Shown here piece by piece: positions 8,707 through 17,779 of a stretch of DNA of 33,290 nt (within the stretch, counting starts at the first letter, position 1; every line of letters starts with the position of its first letter). Below the pieces are notes generated by a model. It saw only the letters and a list, made by a program, of their open reading frames with translations, had not been told where the DNA came from and made no database searches. A program made the position numbers and the translations under genes. Origin of the DNA: Bacteroidales bacterium (GTDB taxonomy: Bacteria; Bacteroidota; Bacteroidia; Bacteroidales; JAIORY01); contig DAOVNY010000004.1 in NCBI GenBank assembly GCA_030630005.1, forward strand, positions 1 to 33,290, given 5' to 3'.

Positions 8707-9915
8707 ATGAAAAGTAATTTATTATCAGACAGAGTTAGGAATTTAACCGAATCAGCTACACTTGAAATGACCCGTCGTAGCAGGATGTTGAAATCTCAGG
8801 GTTATGATGTCATCACTTTAAGTATCGGTGAACCGGATTTTAATACTCCCGAAGCAATTAAAGATGAAGCAAAAAATGCAATCGACAATAATAAAACTCA
8901 TTATACACCTGTATCGGGTCTTCCGGAACTTCGTGAGGCAATTGCCGAAAAATTGAAAAGAGATAACAATCTGGATTATGATGTTGATCAAATAATAGTT
9001 TCTAATGGTGCAAAACAATCTATTGCTAATGTGGTTTTATGTCTTATCAATTCCGGTGATGAGGTTATTATCCCTTCTCCTTACTGGGTTTCGTATCCTG
9101 AGTTTGTTCATATTGCCGAAGGAAAAATTGTAGAAATCCCAACAACTATTGACACTGATTTTAAAATTACAGCCGAACAACTTGAGAATGCAATCACTGA
9201 AAAAACAAAAGCTATTATTTTTAGTTCTCCCAGCAATCCTACAGGAATGCTTTATTCTGAGGATGAACTGAGAAAAATCGCTGAAGTAATTTCTAAACAT
9301 AAAAATATTGTTATCATTTCTGATGAAATTTATGAATACATAAACTTTTCGGGAAAACACAGGAGCATTGCAGAATTTGATTTTGTTAAAGATCAGGTTG
9401 TAGTTATTAACGGGGTTTCTAAAGGATATGCGATGACCGGTTGGAGAATAGGTTATGCTGCCGCCCCAAAATATCTTGCCAAAGCTTGCGATATTATTCA
9501 GGGACAATATACTTCGGGTGCTTCGTCAATATCACAGATGGCTGCGTTGAAAGCTGTACAAACAGGAAAGGATTCTTCAAGTGAAATAAAAAATATGCTT
9601 AAGGCTTTTAAAGAAAGAAGAGATCTGGTTTATGGATTGTTGAGCGAAGTTCCCGGTATTAAAGCAAATATGCCGGATGGAGCATTTTATTTCTTCCCTG
9701 ATGTGAGTTCCTATTACGGAAAATCAAATGGTGAAACAAACATCAAAAACAGTAAAGATTTTTGTATGTATATTCTCGAAAAAGTTCATGTAGCATTGGT
9801 TCCCGGAGCTGCTTTTGGCAATCCTGATTGTGTGAGACTTTCTTATGCAACTTCCAACGAACTTCTTATAGAAGCAATAAAAAGGATTAAATCTGCTTTG
9901 GCAGAGTTGAAATAA
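8707..9915 (+). CDS. PLP-dependent aspartate aminotransferase (class I, type Ib)
   Basis: A 402-residue cytoplasmic aminotransferase of fold type I. Signs are LSIGEPDF near the N-terminus, SNGAKQS for PLP phosphate binding, SSPSNPTG with the conserved asparagine, SDEIYEYI with the PLP-ring aspartate, and SKGYAMTGWRIGY with the Schiff-base lysine at K239. The MTGWRIGY pattern and the length place it with the bacterial Ib aspartate aminotransferases, which transfer the amino group between aspartate and 2-oxoglutarate; some members also use prephenate or aromatic substrates. It appears to stand alone: the upstream gene is divergent, and the downstream kinase gene has its own candidate promoter in the 84-bp gap. 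ATG 8707 gives the standard N-terminus. Confidence 0.93.
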   Translation: MKSNLLSDRVRNLTESATLEMTRRSRMLKSQGYDVITLSIGEPDFNTPEAIKDEAKNAIDNNKTHYTPVSGLPELREAIAEKLKRDNNLDYDVDQIIVSNGAKQSIANVVLCLINSGDEVIIPSPYWVSYPEFVHIAEGKIVEIPTTIDTDFKITAEQLENAITEKTKAIIFSSPSNPTGMLYSEDELRKIAEVISKHKNIVIISDEIYEYINFSGKHRSIAEFDFVKDQVVVINGVSKGYAMTGWRIGYAAAPKYLAKACDIIQGQYTSGASSISQMAALKAVQTGKDSSSEIKNMLKAFKERRDLVYGLLSEVPGIKANMPDGAFYFFPDVSSYYGKSNGETNIKNSKDFCMYILEKVHVALVPGAAFGNPDCVRLSYATSNELLIEAIKRIKSALAELK

Positions 9916-9973
9916 TTATAACTCTATGTTGAATTAGATTTATTAATCACAATTATTGTTCTGATAAAATAAT

Positions 9974-9981
9974 TACATTTG
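9974..9981 (+). promoter_or_regulatory. Candidate -7 box that decides the start of the HldE-type kinase
   Basis: TACATTTG matches TAnnTTTG. It covers the TTG codon used as start in the ORF track (9979), which makes that start unlikely and favours the ATG pair at 10000/10003. A TTG 15 bp further upstream is a weak -33 candidate. Confidence 0.4.
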
Positions 9982-9999
9982 TTTTTTGTTATAATAGTT

Positions 10000-11025
10000 A
10001 TGATGCTGACAAAAGATACTTGCCATAAAATATTTAATTTTTTCAATGATCAGAAAATACTGGTCATTGGTGATGTGATGGTTGATTCCTACTTGTGGGG
10101 AAAAGTTGACAGGATATCACCGGAAGCTCCTGTCCCTGTGGTGGCTGTAAAGAAAAGAGAAAACCGTCTTGGGGGTGCAGCTAATGTTGCTTTAAACTTA
10201 AAATCGCTTGGAGCAAAACCTGTCCTCTGCTCTGTTATTGGTAATGATCTTAAAGGAAATGAATTTATCGAACTTCTGAAAAATGAAAACCTTTCTTTTG
10301 AAGGAATTACTAAAAGCAGCCATCGTATTACAACAACAAAATTTAGGGTTATAGGAAACAATTCACAATTGATAAGAGTTGACGAAGAAATTATTACCGA
10401 CCTTATTAAAAATGACCTTGACAAATTACTAACTGTTATCTCCGGACTTCTGAATAAAAATGATATCAAAGCAATTGTTTTTCAGGATTATAATAAAGGT
10501 ATCCTGACAAAAGATTTGATCCGTAAAGTGATAGCTCTGGCAAATGATAAAAATATTCCTGTTGTGGTTGACCCGAAAAAGAAAAATTTCGGTGAGTTTA
10601 AAAATATAGATCTTTTTAAACCTAATCTGAAGGAATTAAAAGAAGGTTTGAAAATGGAAGCAGACCTCGGAGAAAATTCAGTTTTAAAAAATGCAGTTGA
10701 CAAATTGCACAAACGGCAAAACATAAAAACTATTCTTACCACTTTATCTGAAAAAGGTGTTTTAATAAGCTCAAAAGTATCTGAAAATAAATTTGAAAAA
10801 CATTTTATTCCTGCGCATGTCCGTGTTATTTCCGATGTTTCGGGAGCCGGTGATACCGTTATCAGTGTGGCTACATTATGTCTCGTTGCAGGTCTCGCTC
10901 CTAAGGATATTGCTTCGATCTCGAATCTTGCCGGCGGAATTGTTTGTGAAGAAGTAGGGGTAGTTCCGATAAATAAGGAACGACTTTTTAAAGATCATTT
11001 GAATTGCAGGAGAAAAAAAATATAA
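10000..11025 (+). CDS. HldE-type heptose-7-phosphate kinase (PfkB/ribokinase family), kinase domain only
   Basis: The protein is a PfkB-family sugar kinase closest to the N-terminal half of HldE (RfaE), which phosphorylates D-glycero-D-manno-heptose 7-phosphate at C1 for ADP-heptose synthesis. Signs are ILVIGDVMVDSYLWG, RISPEAPVPVV (a strong HldE marker), GGAANVALNLKSLG in the substrate lid and the catalytic DVSGAGDT with its general-base aspartate. The nucleotidyltransferase half of HldE is absent, so that step would need a separate gene not seen here. I chose ATG 10000 (ATG 10003 is equally possible) over the TTG at 9979 because that TTG sits in a promoter-like box. The gene overlaps the next by 22 bp, so the two are translated from one message. 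Confidence 0.85.
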   Translation: MMLTKDTCHKIFNFFNDQKILVIGDVMVDSYLWGKVDRISPEAPVPVVAVKKRENRLGGAANVALNLKSLGAKPVLCSVIGNDLKGNEFIELLKNENLSFEGITKSSHRITTTKFRVIGNNSQLIRVDEEIITDLIKNDLDKLLTVISGLLNKNDIKAIVFQDYNKGILTKDLIRKVIALANDKNIPVVVDPKKKNFGEFKNIDLFKPNLKELKEGLKMEADLGENSVLKNAVDKLHKRQNIKTILTTLSEKGVLISSKVSENKFEKHFIPAHVRVISDVSGAGDTVISVATLCLVAGLAPKDIASISNLAGGIVCEEVGVVPINKERLFKDHLNCRRKKI

Positions 11026-11720
11026 ATAACAAAGAAAAGGAAAATATAAGGCAAATGTTTGATAACATTGCTACAAATTATGATTTTCTAAATCATTTTT
11101 TTTCCTTTGGGATTGACCATTTATGGCGTCGTAAAGTTGTAAAAATATTAAAACCGCTTAAACCGGTATCAATTCTTGATATTGCAACAGGTACAGGTGA
11201 TTTGGCTATCAGGGAAGTAAAACTTAATCCTGAAAAGATTGTTGGAATTGATATTTCGGGAAATATGCTCAGGATAGGGGAGGAGAAAGTTCTTGCCGCA
11301 AAGCTTGATAATATTATTAGTTTTAAACAAGCTGACTCAGCAGAAATTCCTTTTGATGAAAATACATTTGAGGCGGTTACCGTTGCTTTTGGTGTGAGGA
11401 ATTTTGAAGACCTTGATAAATCCCTTTCTGAAATTTTTCGTGTTTTGAAAAAGAACGGACAACTTGCAGTTCTTGAATTTTCGATGCCTGAAAAATTTCC
11501 TTTTAAGCAGTTTTATAAAATTTATCTTAATAAAATTATTCCTTTGGCAGGAAAAATAATTTCAAAAGATGTGTCAGCATATTCGTATCTTTCGGTTAGT
11601 ATTGGTGCTTTTCCATCGGGTGAAAAATTTCTTGACTACATGAAAAAAGCAGGATTTATAAAAACATTTCAACGCAGGCTTACTTTTGGAGTGGCATCGG
11701 TTTATGTTGGAACTAAATGA
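11004..11720 (+). CDS. ubiE: Demethylmenaquinone methyltransferase (MenG/UbiE)
   Basis: A class I SAM-dependent methyltransferase that performs the C-methylation finishing menaquinone (and ubiquinone in organisms that make it). Family marks are MFDNIATNYDFLNHFFSFGIDHLWR, the SAM site DIATGTGDLA, AFGVRNFEDL, and YSYLSVSIGAFPSGEKF near the end. Length is 238 residues, as expected. The start is a TTG at 11004 overlapping the kinase gene; the first in-frame ATG (11055) would remove about 17 residues that the family normally has, so TTG is preferred, though AGGAG lies just after it rather than before. Since Bacteroidota use menaquinone, MenG is the likely physiological role. PorT follows, a neighbour pair I recall from other Bacteroidota. 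Confidence 0.93.
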   Translation: MQEKKNINNKEKENIRQMFDNIATNYDFLNHFFSFGIDHLWRRKVVKILKPLKPVSILDIATGTGDLAIREVKLNPEKIVGIDISGNMLRIGEEKVLAAKLDNIISFKQADSAEIPFDENTFEAVTVAFGVRNFEDLDKSLSEIFRVLKKNGQLAVLEFSMPEKFPFKQFYKIYLNKIIPLAGKIISKDVSAYSYLSVSIGAFPSGEKFLDYMKKAGFIKTFQRRLTFGVASVYVGTK

Positions 11721-11840
11721 GCAGTAACTAAGTCGGACTAAATAAATATTATTATTGAATATTTATACTCATTTAATTCAAAATCAGGAAATAAATAAAA
11801 AATTTGCTCGTTAATAAATAATACCTCAAAATACAGATCA

Positions 11841-12617
11841 TTGAAGATTATAAAAGTTATAATAGTAAGTATAATTGTTGGAGTATTTCTTATGCAGGGA
11901 AATGCTTTTGCGCAATTTGATAAAGTAAAAAATTTACCTTATTATGATCAAACGAAATTTCATTTTGGATTTATCCTTGCTGCAAATACCATGTTTTTCA
12001 CAGTAAAAACAAATCCCGGATTTCAAACAGAATTGTATGATGGAAATATGTTGCCACCGGATATTTCCGGAGATTCATTTTATTTGTATGGTGTTACTTC
12101 CCAACCCACTTACGGATTTACTATCGGAATTGTTGCTAACATGAGAGTGGCAAAATATGTAGATCTTAGATTTATTCCTTCACTTGCTTTTGGCGAAAGA
12201 TATTTGATCTACAGTATTAATAAATATCAGAATCAGGATACTATACTGGTGGATATGAAAAAGAGTATCACTTCAACCTGTGTCCTTTTTCCTTTACATT
12301 TTAAATATAAATCTGCAAGAACAAATAATTTCAGAGCCTATGTCCTTGGCGGGATAAATTATAGTATTGACCTTGCCTCACAATCAAAGAATAAAGAAGC
12401 AGAAGGTAGCGGAACAGTATTGAAATTATATAGAAATGATTTATTATTTGACATTGGTGTTGGTGGAGATTTTTATACTACTTTTTTCAAATTTGGTGTA
12501 GAACTAAAAATGTCGTACGGAATTAATGATCTCCTGAAACCGGAAGATAATATCTATACCAATGGAATAGAACGCCTTAACGGTAAGGTTTTTCAGTTGG
12601 CACTTACTTTTGAATAA
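11841..12617 (+). CDS. porT: PorT-like outer-membrane protein (type IX secretion / gliding)
   Basis: A 258-residue exported protein with signal peptide MKIIKVIIVSIIVGVFLM...AFAQ and alternating beta strands ending in an aromatic C-terminus (FQLALTFE), as in an eight-stranded outer-membrane barrel. The segment NLPYYDQTKFHFGF right after the signal peptide is the PorT hallmark, and in Bacteroidota PorT commonly follows ubiE. PorT is needed for the type IX secretion system, which exports proteins carrying C-terminal sorting domains such as the one at 13595-14977. The start is TTG 11841; the only in-frame ATG downstream would cut the signal peptide in half. About 120 bp of AT-rich DNA separates it from ubiE, so it may have its own promoter, but no clear box is visible. 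Confidence 0.8.
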   Translation: MKIIKVIIVSIIVGVFLMQGNAFAQFDKVKNLPYYDQTKFHFGFILAANTMFFTVKTNPGFQTELYDGNMLPPDISGDSFYLYGVTSQPTYGFTIGIVANMRVAKYVDLRFIPSLAFGERYLIYSINKYQNQDTILVDMKKSITSTCVLFPLHFKYKSARTNNFRAYVLGGINYSIDLASQSKNKEAEGSGTVLKLYRNDLLFDIGVGGDFYTTFFKFGVELKMSYGINDLLKPEDNIYTNGIERLNGKVFQLALTFE

Positions 12618-12694
12618 ACCAGAAACCAGTATCAAGCATCCGGTTAATTATTTTTTTTCTTATCTTGCAAAACAAAATTAAATCATAAACAAAC

Positions 12695-13375
12695 ATGAAC
12701 TCACAAAAACACCAACCAACAATATTTGATGCTTTTGTAAAAAAAGCTAAACTAAAACAATATGTTTATTCAAATACTTTAAACACTATAAAATTATTTA
12801 AGAAAACAATAAATGAAGTAGTTTTAGAATATCAGGATCAATATAAAAATACTGAAAAATTAATCCCTTTTGAATATAAAGATAAAAGTGATTTTGAGAT
12901 TGAATTAAAATTTGGAGGAGATGTTTTATTGTTTTTGATGCATACAAATGTTTTTGAATTTCCCCGCGAACATGAGGTGATGAAAACTTCATATATAAAA
13001 GAAGACAAGTTTAGATCGTATTGCGGGATAATTCATATTTATAATTTCCTTGCCGATTCATTCAAATATAATCGTGTTAATGATGTTGGATATCTTATCG
13101 GACGTGTATTTATAAATAAGGATAAACATTATTTTATTGAAGGGAAAAGAGAACTAGGATTATTATATAATAAATTCGGAGAAGCAAAAATGGGTAAAAA
13201 AGCAGCCCGCGATATTATTGAATCTTCTATTAATTACACTATTAATTTTGATCTTTTAACTCCTCCATATCAAAATATTCAGGAAATATACGTTCAGGAT
13301 ATAAAATATGCTATTGATAATATGACACTTAAAACGGGTAAACGATTAGGTTTTAGATTTCAAGCAGATAAATAA
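12695..13375 (+). CDS. Conserved-looking protein of unknown function (226 aa)
   Basis: I do not recognise this family. It is a soluble, lysine- and aromatic-rich protein with no signal peptide and no membrane segment, starting MNSQKHQPTIFDAF. The middle part (about 65-105) has a beta-rich stretch FEIELKFGGDVLLFLMHTNVF and the C-terminal part contains INFDLLTPPYQNIQEIYVQDI. Codon use and base composition look like the surrounding core genes, which suggests a native gene. It lies between porT and tRNA-Glu on the same strand, 77 bp after porT, with TATCTTGC (one base short of TAnnTTTG) about 30 bp upstream as a weak promoter candidate. Its place near porT gives no firm hint of function. Confidence 0.75.
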   Translation: MNSQKHQPTIFDAFVKKAKLKQYVYSNTLNTIKLFKKTINEVVLEYQDQYKNTEKLIPFEYKDKSDFEIELKFGGDVLLFLMHTNVFEFPREHEVMKTSYIKEDKFRSYCGIIHIYNFLADSFKYNRVNDVGYLIGRVFINKDKHYFIEGKRELGLLYNKFGEAKMGKKAARDIIESSINYTINFDLLTPPYQNIQEIYVQDIKYAIDNMTLKTGKRLGFRFQADK

Positions 13376-13405
13376 TTACAGAGTAAAATATTTTTTGAAA
13401 AAATG

Positions 13406-13435
13406 TTGCTGTATTAAAAAATTATTATAAATTTG
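13406..13435 (+). promoter_or_regulatory. Promoter of tRNA-Glu
   Basis: TTG (13406-13408), 19-bp spacer, TAAATTTG (13428-13435), then the tRNA begins 15 bp later. This is the cleanest plus-strand Bacteroidota-type promoter in the window. Confidence 0.75.
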
Positions 13436-13450
13436 CACCTCGAAAATTAT

Positions 13451-13524
13451 GGTCCGTTCGTCTAGCCAGGTCAGGACGTCAGGTTTTCATCCTGGTAACA
13501 CGGGTTCGAATCCCGTACGGACTA
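13451..13524 (+). tRNA. tRNA-Glu (anticodon TTC)
   Basis: A 74-base cloverleaf: acceptor GGTCCGT/ACGGACT with discriminator A, D-arm region with GTCTAGCCAGGTC, anticodon stem TCAGG/CCTGG enclosing TTTTCAT (anticodon TTC, glutamate), and T arm ACGGG-TTCGAAT-CCCGT. The 3' CCA is not encoded (ACA follows). It is flanked by its own promoter and terminator. The short ORF 13449-13670 on the ORF track is an artefact of this gene. Confidence 0.97.
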
Positions 13525-13525
13525 C

Positions 13526-13567
13526 AAACCCTTGTAAGTATTGCTTGCAAGGGTTTTTGGTTTTTTG
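13526..13567 (+). terminator. Rho-independent terminator after tRNA-Glu
   Basis: A 13-bp stem AAACCCTTGTAAG / CTTGCAAGGGTTT (one G-T pair) with loop TATTG is followed by a T-rich tract (TTGGTTTTTT). It begins two bases after the tRNA. Confidence 0.9.
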
Positions 13568-13594
13568 TCTTAATTTTTTCTATTTGTTTCTCTG

Positions 13595-14977
13595 TCAATA
13601 TTTGACTATTTTTTCAACTTTTATAAAATCTTTTCCTGTTAGTTTTACAAAATATACACCTTTTGAATAATTGGAAATATTTATTTTTTCAGTTGTTGTA
13701 TTAAGCATTCTACTTAAAATAACTTGTCCACTGAGATTGCTGATTTGGATATTGGCATCTTCGATATTTGTAAACTCAATGTTAATTGTTTCATTTGTAG
13801 GATTTGGATAAACTACATATTTTGAGTCATTCCATTTATTATTAATATTTTGAATAGTATTATTTATGAACAGAGTATTTTGCTCTCCTTCGTAATCAAA
13901 TTCTGATGTCCAGATAAACCTCATAACAGAAATATCTAAATCTCCATCACCATCAGCATCTCCAAGCGATATATCAGAAATAGCGTTTATAGGCCAATCA
14001 GTATATCCACCTGTTTCGATAGTACTTTTCTCAAAAGACATATTATTATTTAAATAAACAGCAAGACGATCTGATAAAAAGCCATAAGCTCCTACAACCA
14101 AATCTATATCATTATCGTTATCAATATCACCAAATTTAGAACAACTGAAATTAATATTATCAATTATAATACATGAAAAATCTCCATTTCCGTCATTGAT
14201 ATAAATACATACTTTGCTGTCTGAATCCCATGTATTTGATGTAATATCAACGTCACCATCATTATCAACATCTGTATATGAAAGATTACTCATATGAGCA
14301 ATTTTCTTGTCCAAAACATGAATAAAGCGAAAACAATCCTGTCCCATCATTTTTATATACCTTGCTTGAGTCAATACAACATCCCGCTCCAAAAATTATA
14401 TCTAAATCATTATCATTATCAACATCAAAAACAGCAACAGAAACAGCATCATTAAATTCATTGTTGAAGTCAGGTAAATACTCATTGTTCCCATTATTCA
14501 ATAAAATAAAAGAATAATCATCTCCCCAGCAAGTAATTACTATATCTATGTTGCCATCTTCATCAAAATCCCCTTTATCTATATCAGTAATATTATATGG
14601 AATTATAAATTCATTCTTTACTAAATTACCGTTTCCCTGATTATAATAGATGTAATTAGGATTGGTATCATAATTTCCGATGAAAAGATCAATATCATTA
14701 TCATCATCAATATCAATCCACTTAACAAAATTGGTAGGGGGAGTGAATCAGAAATTATTGAGTCAATAAAATTTCCATTACCTTCATTAATATAAATTAA
14801 ATTCTGTCCAATATTTCCAACAACCAAATCTAAATCACCATCATTATCATAATCTCCCCAATCGGAACTTGATGATATTCTTGTGCCAAATTTCGATAAA
14901 TTGGTAAATGATGGTTGCGAATAAATCAGTAATTGATATTTAATTATTATAATTATTAAACATATTATTTTTTTCAT
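13595..14977 (-). pseudogene. Secreted VCBS/FG-GAP repeat protein with T9SS sorting domain, two frameshifts
   Basis: Three ORF-track fragments (14621-14977, 14286-14501 and 13595-14392) are one gene of about 460 codons. It starts with a signal peptide (MKKIICLIIIIIKYQLLIYS), then has about seven calcium-binding-type repeats (DYDNDGDLDLVVGN, DIDDDNDIDLFIGN, DVDNDGDVDI and others) and ends with a T9SS type A sorting domain (VYPNPTNETINIEF ... GVYFVKLTG). The first break fits loss of one base at a G5 run (14737-14741, plus strand); the second fits one extra base at a T4 run (14302-14305). The outer parts share one frame and the middle 430 bp is in another, without stops. The gene is either newly inactivated or carries sequence errors. 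Intact, it would be a surface protein exported through T9SS, probably for binding. Confidence 0.85.
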
Positions 14978-15005
14978 AAAAAAAGTGTTTATTTTTAATA
15001 TTCAC

Positions 15006-15013
15006 CAAATATA
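15006..15013 (-). promoter_or_regulatory. Candidate -7 box for the VCBS-repeat gene
   Basis: On the minus strand TATATTTG followed by GTG matches TAnnTTTG, 29 bp upstream of the ATG at 14977. No clear -33 box is present. Confidence 0.4.
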
Positions 15014-15049
15014 TAAAAAATCTTAAGGGTGTGTGAAAAAAGAAATTTT

Positions 15050-15484
15050 TTATTTTTCCTTTGTCTTTTTATAAACAGAATACATACATGGCTTTGAAGT
15101 TGGTCTTGTTTTAAAACCGAATTTATGATAAAATTTTTTAACTCCCTCAGCTGTCATTAAACCGATAAATGAATTATGGTTAGCATTATCATCTAAATAT
15201 TTTATTACTTCATTCATTATAATTTTGCCGAATCCTTTTCCCTGATATTCCGGAATTACAATAATATCCTGTATGTAAAAATATATTGAACCATCGCCAA
15301 CTATTCTTCCAATTCCAATTAGTTTGTCAATGTTATATATACAAACGGAAAACAAAGATTTCTCAAGCCCTTTCTTTATTGTTTCTAAATCCAATTTATC
15401 CCAAGTTGTTGTATTCCTGATTTTATCATATTCAATTGGTGTGGGATTTTTAAACTCAATTCTATAACCTTTTGGTAAATCCAT
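15050..15484 (-). CDS. GNAT-family N-acetyltransferase
   Basis: A 144-residue single-domain GNAT protein. The acetyl-CoA binding motif A is visible as DIIVIPEYQGKGFGKIIM (Q-G-K-G-F-G), preceded by the strand IGIGRIVGDGSIYFYIQ and followed by the C-terminal FYHKFGFKTRP segment common to small GNAT enzymes. The length is normal. The substrate cannot be inferred: such proteins modify small amines, antibiotics, amino acids or protein N-termini. It lies between the broken VCBS gene and an outer-membrane protein gene on the same strand. The 220-bp gap upstream (15485-15705) contains no gene that I can support. Confidence 0.85.
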   Translation of the reverse strand: MDLPKGYRIEFKNPTPIEYDKIRNTTTWDKLDLETIKKGLEKSLFSVCIYNIDKLIGIGRIVGDGSIYFYIQDIIVIPEYQGKGFGKIIMNEVIKYLDDNANHNSFIGLMTAEGVKKFYHKFGFKTRPTSKPCMYSVYKKTKEK

Positions 15485-15705
15485 TTCTTATTCCTTTTTT
15501 ATTTGTTTATTCACAGTTTTCATATATCTTATTTTGTAGCGTTTCTAAAGCAGGATAAACAGGATGATCTGTAAAGAAATCCGGGTAGGCAGTTTATTCC
15601 TTTATTAATTTTTATTTCAGGTTTATGACTTCAAAACATTTTTAATTATAAAAACTCGAACTTTAATTTATTTGGATCGCAATTGTAAATTATAGCTTCT
15701 TGCTC

Positions 15706-16593
15706 TTATTTTTTTCCAAAAGGAATGGTAATTCCCAACCATGGTAATGCTATGAAATCTTCTATTTCACTATTGAATGGTATCAGCAGGCCATAATCCA
15801 GTCCTGCATCTTTAATAATTTGTCTTCCTCCAAATGAAAGAATTACCGTAGTTGTTTTCCCTGTTTGGATGAAGTAGTTTTCGGTTAGAAAATACCCTCG
15901 TGCCCCTGTACGCAACATTGCATTAATATTTATCATGGGAGATTTTGCCCATTCACCTCCTGCATAACCATAACCCAAGCCAATACTTATATTATTATCT
16001 TTTGATCCAAAAGTTGATATACCATAGAGTATTCCAAATCCGGTATTTTCTTCTCCTACTACGGTACCAATCAATGCCCCTGCACCTATGCTTAGCTTAT
16101 CTTTAGTTATCGGAATGGAAAACTTTGGTGTAAACCAAACCGGAGTGGAAATACCTGCAAAAAGGAAAAGAGGAACCAAGCCACCTCCAATTGAAACAGC
16201 GTCGGTAAGCCCCACTGCAAATGAGTTAACCAACACCCACACATTTTGGTAATAACCTTCGCCTGCTTTCAGTCCGTAACCATTTGGTGAAAAGAAATAA
16301 CGCGTTGCCTGAGGATTATCAAACCAATATTTCTCATCCTTTACTTTTTTCATATCGATGGGATGCATTTTTTTAATATCGGTTTTTAAAATATTTATCT
16401 CTCCTAATTTATTTGAATTGAATAAAATTTTCACTGAATCCTGGGACATGATTTGTCCTATGTAAGTATTTCCATCGTTTGTTTCAATGTGATAGGTCAG
16501 TGAATCAGGTTGATTTTGAGCCGGGCAGTATAATATTGTCAGGAATAGTGCAATGATAATACTCAGTTTGCAGTATTTGATTTTTATTTTCAT
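15706..16593 (-). CDS. Predicted outer-membrane protein, unknown function
   Basis: A 295-residue exported protein: N-terminal membrane/signal segment (LSIIIALFLTILYCPAQ), a short beta-rich domain at about residues 30-75 with DGNTYIGQIMSQDSVKILF, where each strand is followed by a turn, and a longer glycine-rich region (about 105-295) with alternating hydrophobic residues that looks like a beta barrel, ending ALPWLGITIPFGKK. I recognise the general pattern of Bacteroidota outer-membrane proteins but not a named family. There is no lipobox and no T9SS sorting domain. A good promoter lies upstream, and no neighbour suggests a function. Confidence 0.75.
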   Translation of the reverse strand: MKIKIKYCKLSIIIALFLTILYCPAQNQPDSLTYHIETNDGNTYIGQIMSQDSVKILFNSNKLGEINILKTDIKKMHPIDMKKVKDEKYWFDNPQATRYFFSPNGYGLKAGEGYYQNVWVLVNSFAVGLTDAVSIGGGLVPLFLFAGISTPVWFTPKFSIPITKDKLSIGAGALIGTVVGEENTGFGILYGISTFGSKDNNISIGLGYGYAGGEWAKSPMININAMLRTGARGYFLTENYFIQTGKTTTVILSFGGRQIIKDAGLDYGLLIPFNSEIEDFIALPWLGITIPFGKK

Positions 16594-16658
16594 AAAGCTA
16601 AGATTTTAATTATTTTGAATTCATGTTAAAATGTTGTGCTGTTATATTAAGCATTCTT

Positions 16659-16690
16659 CAAATATATAAAAATACTCTAAATATTCCAAA
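16659..16690 (-). promoter_or_regulatory. Promoter of the outer-membrane protein gene
   Basis: Minus strand TTTG (16690-16687), 20-bp AT-rich spacer, TATATTTG (16666-16659). It lies about 65 bp upstream of the ATG at 16593. Confidence 0.6.
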
Positions 16691-16845
16691 TATTTGGTGG
16701 ATTTTTTATTATCTGCAAATGTTTATTTACAACCTGGGTATAAATTTCTGTTGTTTTTGATGAAAATTTTTTAATTTTTATTAAGCTGATAAACAGGCTG
16801 TAATAGTAGTATCATATTTAATAAATAAAAAAAGTTAAAAAAAAC

Positions 16846-16877
16846 TTGACTTTTGGGGTTATATATTTCTATATTTG
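16846..16877 (+). promoter_or_regulatory. Promoter of the membrane protein / small protein / wHTH operon
   Basis: TTG (16846-16848), 21-bp spacer, TATATTTG (16870-16877), followed by a leader of roughly 65 bases to the ATG at 16948. The 354-bp gap 16594-16947 thus holds two divergent promoters and AT-rich DNA and no gene. Confidence 0.65.
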
Positions 16878-16947
16878 CATAGTTCATAAAAAGTGAAGCA
16901 TATAAAATACTAATAAAAAGACTTTAAAAAATTATAAAATATATATT

Positions 16948-17775
16948 ATGACAAACAACACTTCAATTAAACAGCAAATAAACTGGAATTTCTGGATACC
17001 GGCAGTAATGTTTTTCTTGTTGCTGATAATAGAAGATCAGGCTTTTGGCACTTATTATTCATCATGGGTTTATGGTTTAATTTTAATCTTGGTTGGAATA
17101 CTGTATTCTGTACGCTACAAACTTTATCAGCCGGCTCTAATTATTTGCCTTATTGGATTAACAGTCTGGCATTATTTTCTGGCTACCCATTTTGAAGCCA
17201 ATATTTACATGCTTCAATTATTAGGAATTGACATTTCGATCAACCTTGAAGATAATCCATTTTCCTTGTTTACGTGGATAATAAACGCTGTTGTTTTATT
17301 TATTTTGATGGCTATAACTTCATCCGTTTTGGATAAAGCATTCAAATTGGAAAAATCTGCAAGGAGAATATTTAAAACAGCAGCCTTGACTGTTTATAGT
17401 GTCTCAAATGGATTCACATCCCGGCCATATTCTGCCGGTTATGCTGAATATACTAAAGAACAAATAATAGGTTTTGCACATTATTTATCAGGGGAAATAA
17501 TTGTTTTCCCTGTTTACAGAGAAAACGGTATTTATCTTACATTTTCGATGCGAAGAAGCCCGCTTTCAATTCATGAACCTTCGGAAATAAGTTATGTTTA
17601 TTTTGATTATAAAGGGAAAATAACTGTTCATATTTCGGAAACGGATTACAGAAGGTATAAAACTGAACTCAGCTTTGATCAATTATGTGAATCAATGAGT
17701 GATGTTTTTAAACGTTTTTTAAATTATTACATAAATAACCATGAAAGTAGAATAGATACCGAGTTGAAAAATTAG
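16948..17775 (+). CDS. Integral membrane protein of unknown function
   Basis: The first 130 or so residues contain four hydrophobic segments (WIPAVMFFLLLII, SSWVYGLILILVGILY, YQPALIICLIGLTVW, FTWIINAVVLFILMAI); the remainder (about 140-275) is soluble and probably cytoplasmic. The soluble part begins with RRIFKTAALTVYSVSNGFTSRPYSAGYAEYTKEQI and has a beta-rich centre (GEIIVFPVYRENGIYLTFSM). I do not recognise a named family. It is the first gene of a compact operon with a 61-residue protein (16 bp downstream) and a winged-helix protein. A membrane sensor feeding a DNA-binding partner is a fair guess from this layout, but it is inference only. Confidence 0.8.
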   Translation: MTNNTSIKQQINWNFWIPAVMFFLLLIIEDQAFGTYYSSWVYGLILILVGILYSVRYKLYQPALIICLIGLTVWHYFLATHFEANIYMLQLLGIDISINLEDNPFSLFTWIINAVVLFILMAITSSVLDKAFKLEKSARRIFKTAALTVYSVSNGFTSRPYSAGYAEYTKEQIIGFAHYLSGEIIVFPVYRENGIYLTFSMRRSPLSIHEPSEISYVYFDYKGKITVHISETDYRRYKTELSFDQLCESMSDVFKRFLNYYINNHESRIDTELKN

Positions 17776-17779
17776 AAAA

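Noticed and set aside
9037-9507. 156-codon minus-strand ORF
   Set aside because: It is antisense to the aminotransferase gene, which is certain from its motifs.
9979-10002. TTG start of the HldE-type kinase as in the ORF track
   Set aside because: The TTG overlaps a TAnnTTTG promoter box, and the added residues (FFVIIVM) are not family-like.
13449-13670. ORF of 73 codons over the tRNA and its terminator
   Set aside because: It reads through the tRNA-Glu cloverleaf and the hairpin; no coding signs.
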